In this document: piece by piece, positions 25,901 through 34,452 of the stretch
Layout: each line of letters starts with the position of its first letter
Position numbering within the stretch: position 1 is the first letter of the stretch
Assembly: GCA_022605955.1 (NCBI GenBank)
Contig: JAKCOZ010000005.1
Location: forward strand, 3,003,501 to 3,067,500
DNA length: 64,000 bases
DNA from: Rallus limicola
Lineage: Eukaryota > Chordata > Aves > Gruiformes > Rallidae
Direction: 5' to 3'
Program-made: the position numbers and the translations under genes
The notes under the pieces: model-generated
The model's input: only the letters and a program-made list of their open reading frames with translations
Told to the model about the DNA's origin: nothing
Database searches by the model: none

Positions 25901-28900
25901 GCCACGCCGTGGGAAGCAGCCTTTACATGCTTCTCTTCTGGGGGGCAAGAGGAAACACCTGGGCCATGGGGCAAAGAGCTACCAATCCCCTTGCTTATGT
26001 TTGCTGGCAAGTTTGGGAGCAGTTACTCAAGACAGCCTTAGTAGGGGCTACGAGAATGTTGTACCTGCCTGTGCCATACACGACTGTCACTGGCAGGCGA
26101 TCGCACACCTTGCCATGCTTTCCTCAGAGAAAATGGCTTGCAGACTCTCAAAGAGAAATGAGAAAATCAGATGGATTTCTTGTATATATGTCATAGTTCA
26201 TGAGCACTGAATAGCTGAATGCAATGTCAAATTGCCTCATGTGCTAATGTACCCAGACATTCTTAGGAAAAGCCACTGAAAAGTAAAAACATAACAACAG
26301 AAGAAAATAGAAAAGCCAAACTAGCAAGAGTGTAATCATCTTCTGTGGACAGCCAATGAGTGCAATGAGGTACCAACTGGGATTTATGAGTGTTTTTCCA
26401 CATGTTGGGGGGGAGGTGGAGCGCGTGGGGAAGCCTTCCCAGAGGTACACATTCAGATCTTTAAAGGCAACATTTGCTTTTGTGGAGGTGACACTAATCT
26501 GGGATCACACCTCAGCCCGGGCCAAAAGAGCCATTGTTGCAAACAAGTATGTGGTAACACCAAGAATAGAGATAAATGTTGCAATGGCTCTTCTTATTCT
26601 AATAGGGGATTGGAAATCTCCTAGAAAAGGTATTGGCATAAGTTAGAAATGATAAGTATTTACTTTGTTTAAAAAAAAAGGTACTATAGGCCCTGGACAT
26701 CATCTGCAGGAAAAAGCACCTCTAAAAGGCATAAGGAGTGTGCAAAATAGAGGACAATGCTGTGCAGAACAGGGGAAGAATGTGGTACCTTTTAGAATAG
26801 CAAAGAGGCAGCAAATTTATGTGCAAGATGTTCCCCTTCCAGCAGCCAGGGCAGCATTCACCTGATTGTTAGAAGCAGCGAGCACAACCAGCTTGGAAAG
26901 AAGTTGCCAGTGCTCAAAGTGGCTGAAATCAGACTTGTAATGCCAGGTTCATCTCTAACAGGTATTCTCCTGCTCTGAGATATTTCAGTCTAGAAAAAGG
27001 CACAGACCCAAATTCTCCAGAGTGTTTAAACTCTTCACCTTGTAGAGGCGTTCAATCTGCTAATTAGACATGACAATGCTGGATTAGATAACCTATACCA
27101 AAATTTACTACTCCCTGCTATAAGCTACTTTTGGCAGTGTTCAGTGTCAGAAGCAATAGCATTAGCTCTGCTCCTTTCTCACACTGCAGATGATGGAAGC
27201 TTTCAGGAAAATGAATTAAATCCCACTAGCAGAAGGAGAAAAAAATATCTGGAGAGAGCCAGAGTGAAAATCCACCTGGGTTATTCATTTCAAAATAATG
27301 CTCCATCAGTACATGTAGCAATGCCCATCCCCACTGCCTGCTCCAGCAGCTGCGGCAGGTGAGTTTGTTTGATGGCACCAGCTGAAGTGGCTGTCCCTGC
27401 TCAACTACCCCGCATCGGGCTGGAAGCTGCACACCCCAGCAAGACAAAAGCAGGTGCAGGTAGGTAAATTCCTCATCCAAGAGGGAGCCCTGAATGCCCT
27501 CACCGAGCTTATTCACCGGCCGCACAACGGTGCTTCTTACTTCCCATCAGCTCAGAGCAGAGGACTGGGCAAAAATCATAACCTTTCCTGGGCCCACACA
27601 GTGCCTGTGTCCGTATTTGTGATGGAAAACTGAACCCCTAGAGAATAATCTGGAAAAGCCCAAAATCTCTAATAGTGACCTGAAGACAGTTTATGAAAAA
27701 TTATCTGTAGGTATTTCTTTCTCAGAAATTTCTTCCCCGTTTGTCTTTACTTGCAAAGTTCACTCCTGGAGCCTTGGTTTGCACACAGCTTAAAAAACCT
27801 AACCTATTTGGTAAAAAAAACACACACTTACAAGCAGCCAAATGCACCAGAACCAAACTACATGATGACACTGCCTCTGAAACAAGGATACACATGCTCT
27901 TGCATGATACATCTGTTTTGTCCCACGCAGGCACAGCACACACAGTTGGGGTCAGGCTTGAGAGGGAGATTGAAAAAAGCACTAGATTTCCTCTGGGCGA
28001 CAGATTTGCAAGCCAAGTCTGAAGACCCCTCCTTTGCCCACTTAGGCACCAGAACTTTTCCCTCTAAACCAGCTTACATCTTTACAAGGTCTGATTTGTA
28101 TGCTGACTTACCAGGGCTGAAAATGTTCCTCAAGGAGTAAAACCATAGCCACAAATGAGCAGCGCTGTTCCTGGGCGGCCTTACTGGCTATGTCTACATC
28201 TAGTTGATTATGCTTCTCTTTTTGCTATTACACCTGCAGCAGAGACAGACAGAGAGAGTGTGAGAGCCTTAACCTCGACTCTGCATGGTGAGGTGATCTT
28301 CACCTGAACTGATGAAGCAGATTTTAGAGTCCAGTTGCGGAGCACAAAACAAATCTAAACAAATATCTGACTCAGCTACTAAACTGAAAAAGCAGCAGCT
28401 TTAAGGAGGAAGTTGGCAGCACCACTTAGAAGTCTATGGATTACTTCCAGCTACCCTCTTCTCCACTCACTCTAATTATTTATCCCTGATCCCTAAATAG
28501 ACTGTCTCAGGATTGCCTACAAGAAATGTACATTTCCATAGCTGCTTTTTCTTTCCCTAATTCACTTTTTCAACCTTAGACTAAAAAACCCCAAACCACT
28601 ATCTACAAAGCACATTAGGCCATTTGCTCTGAACAAAACACATTGATCTTAACCCACACCTGACAGAGTCTGTCTCTGTATCTTTAGTAAACATGCCTTC
28701 TTTTTATTTTTCTAGGAGCAGTCTCACAAAGTGCTGTCTTTTTGAGGTACTGCTTTATGAGTATGGAGATGAGGCAGCTATTCCTTCTGGCCTGAACTTT
28801 TGACTCAAATCCTAGTATTTATAGTTAGCATGGCTGAGGCAGATCAATGGGCCAGGGGAAGCTGCAGCCATGTTGGGTTGGTGCCAAATGGTTCTGGAAG

Positions 28901-29171
28901 TGTGTTCAAATGAAAAATCAGTTTCTCAATCCAAGTGTATCTAAAATACTTTTTTTAATTTTGCTTAAATTCACAAATGATACAATATTGAAGTGACTTT
29001 TTTTTTTTTTTAAACATACTGTACAATCAGGTTAAAGTGTTTTACATCAAGGCACAGCACACCGTATAATACACATATGCCTTGCCAGGCAGCAGTTTAG
29101 TATAATCCCCGAGTTTTGGCAGAAGTGCCAGGATAAAGTAGCATGGATCACATAAGCTGGAAGATAAATAA
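16989..29171. other. Noncoding intergenic DNA 3' of the CALC gene
   Basis: About 12 kb without a convincing exon. The longest frame (162 codons, 25708-26196, plus) lies in locally GC-richer DNA, overlaps other frames on both strands and resembles nothing I know. The segment 25.30-25.53 kb is dense in TAAT and MEF2-like A/T motifs and has the look of a conserved enhancer, but this is only an impression. No tRNA, rRNA or named repeat was recognised. Confidence 0.5.
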
Positions 29172-29410
29172 ATAATAGATGCTGTCACATTTTATTTGAA
29201 ATAGAGTTGCATATAAAAAGAATATACAATAATTTAACTTTAATAATTAGATTCTCTTGTACTATACATAACAGAAGTGTTTTCATTTGTATTAAATAAA
29301 ACATTTTCAGTATTAGGATGCAAAATTATTCTTCTTTTTGGCTGTCTTGACTTATGGAGAAGAGTTGTTTTCATTAGAAATTAAAGTTGAACTTCCAGTT
29401 TCATGGCAAT
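29172..29410 (-). other. CALCA: CALC exon 6: CGRP 3'UTR
   Basis: The acceptor TTTCTTTCAG ends at 29411, so the exon starts at 29410. It is noncoding, as in mammalian CGRP transcripts. AATAAA on the minus strand at 29196-29191 is the likely poly(A) signal, giving an end near 29172. Confidence 0.7.
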
Positions 29411-32400
29411 CTGAAAGAAACAAATCCAAAGTTACTGATACGTCAATAATTAATTGTTCCCAGTAAACTAAGCAAGTAATTCCAAACAGTTGTATTGAGT
29501 TAATGCACAATGAAACTAGTTATCTAAGTAGAAGAACTACAAGACCTCATCTTTTTAGTCTACACATGCTACAACTAAACTTGTAACTTTTTTTTTTACG
29601 CTGTTACTTCACCTGCCCTCTCAGCAGTTGTCACTGTAGGTCCGTTACTCATCCAGCAAAATTAAAACTCTGATAATGCCACAAGGTGCCTGCACTACAG
29701 ATTCGGTTTATTGCAATGTATTTACCATATTCACATTATCATTCAACTTTTTATATTTGAAGGCTTCTTCTTCGCCTGCCAAAGGCCTTGGATCCCACGT
29801 TGGTTGGTACGAAGTTGTTCTTGCCCACTCCTCCTGACCTGCTGAGGAAGTCTGCCAGGCGATGGGTCACACAGGTTGCTGTGTTGCATGCCCTCTTCTG
29901 TGCTGTTACACTGCTCCTCAAAAAGGAAAAGAGAGAGTCAGTTTCCAGTTTCCTGTCCTGCATGCAATGAAGAGTCAGTAAGGGACGACACACCTAGGAA
30001 AGATTCTTCTGTGGAAGAAACAGCAGGCTTGCTGCACAGCAGGCATTGGCAGCTTACAAACTCCTCAAGATGCACCTCTTCTTCTAAGTTTTGAGCTCAG
30101 TTTACAAGTGGCTGATCCCCTCCTTTCTGGGGCAGCCAGGCTGAAGACTGAGCCAAGCCAGATTTTCAGCTGCACCTGAGCCATTGCCTGCCTCCAGGAC
30201 ACCATTACAACCAACAGAAAAGTGCTGTCTGGCCCAGGTCTGGAGCATTTAACCAATCCCCACTTCCTACAAAAGCTTAGTTCTGCATTTGGCTACAGCA
30301 CTGCTAAAGGACAGCAGCAGGTGCTGATCTTTAGCTTCTCAGTTCCACATCTACACTCCACAATACCAGGAAACACAGGAAGACCTAGCATCACTGATGA
30401 CTACAGGAGCTTTGCCAGTGCTTCTGGTTGGGCCGTACCTGCTCACCTGCCTTCAGAGCTGAACAACACACAGTTTCCATGGACTTAATGGGAATGTGGG
30501 AACCCCCTTGTCCTGGGATTAGAGCCTTGCCTAGTATGGCACATCACCAGATAAATAGTTCACAACTTCAACAGAAGCAGCTCTGTGCTCAGAGTTTAGC
30601 CTGCAGCCAGTAATTTTTGCTAGACAGGAGGCTTCAGGGTACATGCATTCACACAGTCCTTGTTTGAAGAGGTTTTCTACTAGAGCAATGACTTCCTTAC
30701 AGTAGGAGGAACTTCTCAGGCAAGCATTACAAGACAGTTCGTTAATGTTAATGACAAATACTGTTTGTAACATCAATGCCAATTTTTTTTAGAAGAAGCC
30801 TCTGATTACAAGATAGATGAGGTGCTGAAACAGAACTGTAAGGAAATCTGGGTACTTCACTTAATTTACAATTCACCTATGTTACATTGTCTTGAATTAA
30901 CACAAATATTTTCAAAACACCCAAGTTTTGAATATACTAGTGTAAAGACCTACTGTGAAGGAAAAAGGAAGAAGACAAAATTCTTACCTGGAAGTGTGCA
31001 ATACCCAGTTTTAAACAGGATTACTTTTTTAGTTTGTTTGAAAAAATTTGTGTGAGCTTTTCCCAATTCCCTTGCTTCTCAGGATCCTTGCTAACAAGAT
31101 TCCATGCATGTCTGATTACATCAGTACGTATGAGTGTACATGTACAGTTTCAACTTCTAATTTCTCTTGCAGCTTTCCTAGAATTACTGGCCTTGCCTCT
31201 CTTGAGCATTAAGACAACTTGTAGATTTTTTTTCTAGGCATATCTAGAAACCTCAAGTTTTAAGCCAAGTTATTAAACCAAGAAGATCTAAATCCTTATA
31301 GAAAAATAGGTTTATTGAACAAGTGCATGGGCAGGCACAGAGGATGAGTCTACTTGTACATTTAACAGCCAGAAATGAAAAGCCTTGTTTAGATTTTTTT
31401 TCTTTTTAATCAGTGGCTAAGAAAATCATTTGAAATCTCAAGGCAGTGCTGTTCATTTTTATTTATTTTTTCCCTAGCTTGGTATGCATGTTACGTTCTC
31501 TGTCTTCCTAACACTGGGTCCATCTCAAACATTCTCTGTCAAAAACAGAATCAAAATAACATAGCAGAGTTAGCAATCAAAGTTAGATCCACATGCATCA
31601 GGTTAAAAAAAGGGAGAAGGGGAGAAATAAGCAGGTCTAGTTGTTTCCTAGGGGTTCCCCATAGTTTGCATAGCGTTCGTGTTCCACGTCACTCAGCACA
31701 TTTCGTTTCTTGCCAGGAGTTCCAGCCCCGACGTCAGTGCGAGGGTAAGTTTGCAATTTGTGCAACTCTTGAGACAGTTTGCCCAGCACACAAGTACTCA
31801 GACTGGCACAGCGTTTGGAAATAGGTCTATCCAAGCTGCAAGGGGGAAAAAAAAAACATGCCCAAAGAAAGAGTAATCTCAAACATGCGTGTTCATGCAT
31901 TTCTTCCCTAGATAAATACCTACAAATAGGAAACTTAAAAAACAACCAAAAAACAAGCCCTCTACGTCACATTCCATGCAAGGAAAGGTCATACAAGTGC
32001 AGTCAGGACAAAACCACTATTTTTCAGTGAATTCAACTCGGTTGAAAAGCAAGTTCATTAGCCTTTTGGATGCTCATAGTCAGAGGTTAGGAAGTTTTAC
32101 TCCCCATCTATTCAGCATGCTGTTCAGTCTCTCATACATCACTGTCATGCTTTACAATACAAATCCTGTTAGGATAATGCAAATGCTCTTGCATGCCTTT
32201 GGTCTATGGGGGATGGGAGAGTGGCGCTGCGTGCATTAGGAGGAACACATACCCTCTGCCAGGGACTTTCCATGCCTTACAATAGCATGCACTTTCACGA
32301 CAGAGAATCCAAGAGCGACTGAATGGCCCCTAACACTCCCACTAGGAAGACATACCTTTCGCTGCCATATTTTAACATAACCCACTCATTCAAGCTCAAA

Positions 32401-34300
32401 TCGCCCTCCACTTTCAGTTGTAAGAGACAGATAGAAGCAGGTTAACTAGGTGGAAGCCATTCTCCCAACACCAACATTAGATCATCTCTGCAGTATCATC
32501 CTTTACCAGTTAGGTGACCACAGTCAGTCACAACCCCAAGAAAAGAAAATATATATATATACATGTATTTTGACCTGCACAGGGTCTGCCCAGAAGACTT
32601 TGCTAGATACCAAGCACATAACATTCCCCCATTGCCCTTCTCCTGCTCCAGGACTGCAGTTCTTACCTGTTCCCCTCAGAGGCTTGCTCCAGCTCTTCTG
32701 CTGTCATCTGTATGAACTCTTTCACCAGCGCATTTAATAACCTCCGAGCTTCATAATCACTGAGCGTCACTCGATCTGTTATAGACTCCAAGCCAGGTCT
32801 AAGGAGAGGCAAGTACACGAAGGTGAGTGAAACACCATCTGCTGCAGAGAGCCACGCACAGGAGAGAAGACTCTGTCATGTATTACTGCATGTTATTGAC
32901 AGCGTCTTTCATTGGCGTGAATGTGCAAGCCTTCTCCAGGCACAGCACTAGGCATTTTATATACATAATTAAAAAGCCACAGTGTTAAAGATGGCATCAA
33001 AGCCAGCTTTCTCATCCTCTGTACTCCAGTTTGCTCCTGGGTCTCTAGATATAATTTTATACCATAGATACAGTACTCAGCAACAGGACCAGCCACTTAC
33101 CTGACTGGGGCTGCCTGGAAGCTATCCATCTGGCACACAACCAAGGCATAAACAGCAAGGAAAGATGAAATCTTCAGCATAACCATGATTTCCGCTCTAC
33201 AACAAAGAGGTACATCAAGCAATGGCTGTTTTCCAACCCGCTCAGCCCTGTAAGATCTACTAAAAAGGTCATCATTTCCTAGCCATGAGTAACACTAAAA
33301 GCTGCTAATAATGCTTTGCTATTTCATTTTGTTGCTATTGTGCTTCGGTTTTCTCACAGTTTCAAAGTATTTAAGTGCTATTACAGTGAAAAGAGATGCA
33401 GCTTTTCAGAGCTACCTGCTTTCAACTTCATGCCCACTTCCCCTCAAACTGCTAGAAGACAAGCTCCTCTGGCTAGCTACTGCACACAGTGCCACATTCA
33501 GTGTGCCCACCACAGACAGGCACAGTTATGGCATAAGAGTCACAAGAAAAAGAAAAAAACCCACACATTTAGTGTTCTGTATCTTCAAGAATGAAGTGTC
33601 AGTACTAGCACTTTGCCTGCTACTGCTTGCATCTTGGCACTCAGCACACAGACATCCCAGGGCAGATTACAGTGTGAGAATTAACAAGTTTCATTTCAAT
33701 AGATATATCTACTCCAAAGCCAGAATGAGGGGAAATTAAGAATTAGTCCTAAAACCAAAACCTGTAAAAACACATCTATAACCGAGGGTACCTGCGTTGA
33801 GATACACCCTCTTCTCTCACAGCGTCGGTATCTCAAACAACCGCACAGGTAACTACCACAGCAGCCTCGTTTTTGCCAGCTCCCAAGCCTCGTCGGAGCT
33901 CCCGGAACGATGAGGCACCTTCTCAAGGGCATCCCGTATCCCTACGGCCCTCGGGGCGCCCCGGACGGCGCCTGGCACCAGCAGAGCCCCCAGCCCGGTA
34001 CCGGGGAGGGCTCTGCACGCCTGGCAGGACACCCCACGCCGTGTCGGTGGGGAAGAAACCGACCGAGGACAAACTTTCTCCCACCTTCCTCAGCTCGCTT
34101 CCTCGCTCACGCGTGTGCTCACACGTACGCAAGCACATGAACGACGGCATTACGGCCCTCCGCAAAGCCCCGCGGCCAGGGAGAGAAACGGGACCCACGC
34201 GAAGGGACGCGGCCAGGGCCAGCCCCGGACACCGGCGCGGTGCTTACCGGCGGGGCGGTGCTGCGGGAGGAGGATACCGGTGGCGCCGCCGAGCCGCGGT
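29172..34300 (-). CDS. CALCA: Calcitonin / calcitonin gene-related peptide precursor gene, six exons
   Basis: One gene makes two secreted peptide hormones by alternative splicing. Common exons 1-3 encode the 5'UTR, signal peptide and N-terminal propeptide. Joining exon 3 to exon 4 gives a predicted 138-residue calcitonin precursor; joining exon 3 to exons 5-6 gives a predicted 125-residue CGRP precursor. All coding junctions keep frame (phase 2), with GT donors and AG acceptors. Both mature peptides are bounded by basic cleavage sites and followed by the Gly needed for C-terminal amidation. In vertebrates calcitonin comes from C cells (ultimobranchial gland in birds) and acts on calcium balance through CALCR. 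CGRP is a neuropeptide acting through CLR/RAMP1. The symbol follows the two-product structure. Whether the locus is strictly orthologous to mammalian CALCA or CALCB is unsettled by its orientation. Outer ends are estimated from the poly(A) signal and TATA box. Confidence 0.95.
29191..29196 (-). terminator. CALCA: Poly(A) signal for CGRP mRNA
   Basis: AATAAA on the minus strand about 215 nt into exon 6, followed by T-rich sequence. It is the first canonical signal after the exon 6 acceptor. Confidence 0.7.
29726..29910 (-). CDS. CALCA: CALC exon 5: CGRP
   Basis: Coding part is 29751-29910. VTAQKR precedes the 37-residue CGRP, which starts [18 protein letters not shown] and ends in Phe, with the Cys2-Cys7 ring. 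It is followed by GRRRR (amide donor and tetrabasic cleavage site), SLQI and TAA at 29753-29751. I chose the CAG acceptor at 29911-29912, which gives the same spacer length before the dibasic site as human CGRP. In-frame upstream AGs at 29914 or 29917 would add one or two residues. A donor (ATG|GTAAAT) 25 nt after the stop ends the exon at 29726. Confidence 0.93.
31311..31316 (-). terminator. CALCA: Poly(A) signal for calcitonin mRNA (distal candidate)
   Basis: A single AATAAA on the minus strand about 320 nt after the calcitonin stop. It could give a longer 3'UTR, or be the main site if the proximal pair is weak. Confidence 0.45.
31458..31467 (-). terminator. CALCA: Poly(A) signal for calcitonin mRNA (proximal)
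   Basis: Two overlapping AATAAA hexamers on the minus strand, about 170 nt after the calcitonin stop codon, in a T-rich context. This is the best placed signal for the exon-4-terminated transcript. Confidence 0.6.
31637..31835 (-). CDS. CALCA: CALC exon 4, coding part: calcitonin
   Basis: A strong polypyrimidine tract and CAG precede the exon at 31835. After LDRPISKR comes the 32-residue hormone, starting [18 protein letters not shown], with the N-terminal Cys1-Cys7 disulphide ring and C-terminal Pro. It is followed by GKKR (amide donor plus dibasic cleavage) and a 21-residue C-terminal peptide (katacalcin position) ending EPLGNN, then TAG at 31639-31637. All features needed for a functional salmon/avian-type calcitonin are present. 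Confidence 0.96.
32667..32798 (-). CDS. CALCA: CALC exon 3: common N-terminal propeptide
   Basis: 132 nt, phase 2 at both ends, acceptor TCCTTAG|ACC and donor ACAG|GTAAGA. It encodes a propeptide starting [19 protein letters not shown] and ending [10 protein letters not shown], rich in acidic residues as in other procalcitonin/proCGRP sequences. The final AG is completed either by C of exon 4 (Ser) or by T of exon 5 (Ser). Confidence 0.93.
32799..33100 (-). other. CALCA: CALC intron 2
   Basis: 302 nt between exons 2 and 3 with GTAAGT donor and TTAG acceptor. Nothing else is recognised in it. Confidence 0.85.
33101..33196 (-). CDS. CALCA: CALC exon 2: start codon and signal peptide
   Basis: The acceptor (TTGTAG|AGCGG) precedes a 10-nt leader and the ATG at 33186-33184, which has A at -3 and G at +4 and is followed by a second Met two codons on. 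Coding part is 33101-33186 (28 codons plus 2 nt). The hydrophobic stretch [17 protein letters not shown] is a typical signal peptide core, with cleavage likely just before or within the QAAPV region around residue 25. The donor is AG|GTAAGTGG. Confidence 0.93.
33197..34247 (-). other. CALCA: CALC intron 1
   Basis: About 1.05 kb separating the 5'UTR exon from the start-codon exon. The 5' third lies in the CpG island; the rest is AT-rich. An open frame of 142 codons on the opposite strand (33311-33739) has no family resemblance and looks like chance. Confidence 0.75.
34248..34300 (-). other. CALCA: CALC gene exon 1 (5'UTR)
   Basis: The 3' end is set by a good donor on the minus strand (CCG|GTAAGC, GT at 34247-34246). 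The 5' end at about 34300 is inferred as roughly 25-30 bp downstream of the TATA box at 34331-34325. The exon is noncoding, as in other calcitonin genes. Confidence 0.65.
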
Positions 34301-34324
34301 ACCACGCACTGCCCGCCGGCTCTC

Positions 34325-34331
34325 CTTTATA
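34325..34331 (-). promoter_or_regulatory. CALCA: TATA box of the CALC gene
   Basis: Minus-strand TATAAAG lies in otherwise GC-rich DNA, about 80 bp upstream of the exon 1 donor. Upstream on the same strand are an inverted CCAAT (34382-34378), a forward CCAAT (34422-34418) and a CRE (34452-34445). This order is that of a classical cAMP-responsive promoter. Confidence 0.8.
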
Positions 34332-34377
34332 CCTGCCGCCGCGGCAGCCTGCGTGGGCGCCCCTGCGGGCCTGCCAG

Positions 34378-34382
34378 CCAAT
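34378..34382 (+). promoter_or_regulatory. CALCA: CCAAT box (inverted relative to the CALC gene)
   Basis: CCAAT on the plus strand in context AGCCAATCA, the NF-Y type extended consensus, about 50 bp upstream of the TATA box. A second CCAAT in the gene's own orientation lies 40 bp further upstream at 34418-34422. Confidence 0.65.
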
Positions 34383-34417
34383 CACCGCCTCGGCCGCCCG
34401 ACGAGACCCGTTCCGCC

Positions 34418-34422
34418 ATTGG
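34418..34422 (-). promoter_or_regulatory. CALCA: CCAAT box of the CALC promoter
   Basis: Minus-strand CCAAT (plus-strand ATTGG) lies between the CRE and the inverted CCAAT, about 90 bp upstream of the TATA box. Confidence 0.6.
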
Positions 34423-34444
34423 GCGCCAAAGGCCGGCTCGGCGG

Positions 34445-34452
34445 TGACGTCA
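34445..34452 (-). promoter_or_regulatory. CALCA: Palindromic cAMP response element
   Basis: The perfect CRE octamer TGACGTCA lies about 115 bp upstream of the TATA box. Mammalian calcitonin/CGRP promoters are known to respond to cAMP through a CRE, so the same input (CREB/ATF) is likely here. The element is seen directly; its activity is inferred. Confidence 0.8.

Larger units (their letters stand above)
31290..31636 (-). other. CALCA: CALC exon 4 3'UTR with two candidate poly(A) signals
   Basis: Downstream of the calcitonin stop, the minus strand has overlapping AATAAATAAA signals at 31467-31458 and another AATAAA at 31316-31311. Use of either terminates the calcitonin mRNA inside this exon, the choice that excludes CGRP. 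A TGCATG hexamer (31597-31592), the RBFOX binding motif, lies about 40 nt after the stop. The 3' end given is approximate. Confidence 0.6.
29911..32666 (-). promoter_or_regulatory. CALCA: CALC alternative-splicing region with TGCATG motifs
   Basis: The introns around exon 4 and the exon itself carry TGCATG on the transcribed (minus) strand at 32291-32286, 31980-31975, 31899-31894, 31597-31592, 31108-31103, 30647-30642 and 29966-29961. The third lies about 58 nt before exon 4 and the last about 50 nt before exon 5. RBFOX proteins are known to bind UGCAUG beside the calcitonin exon in mammals and favour CGRP mRNA in neurons. The sites are seen directly; their role here is inferred. The rest of the introns shows no repeat or other gene. 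Confidence 0.5.

Noticed and set aside
25708..26196. 162-codon open frame on plus
   Set aside because: Locally GC-richer DNA with several overlapping frames on both strands. The product has no recognisable fold or repeats and no promoter or splice sites were evident.
30988..31000. Strong minus-strand donor (CAG|GTAAGAAT) between CALC exons 4 and 5
   Set aside because: It could suggest an extra exon, but no matching acceptor with an open frame was found and calcitonin genes elsewhere have no exon here, so it is treated as a cryptic site.
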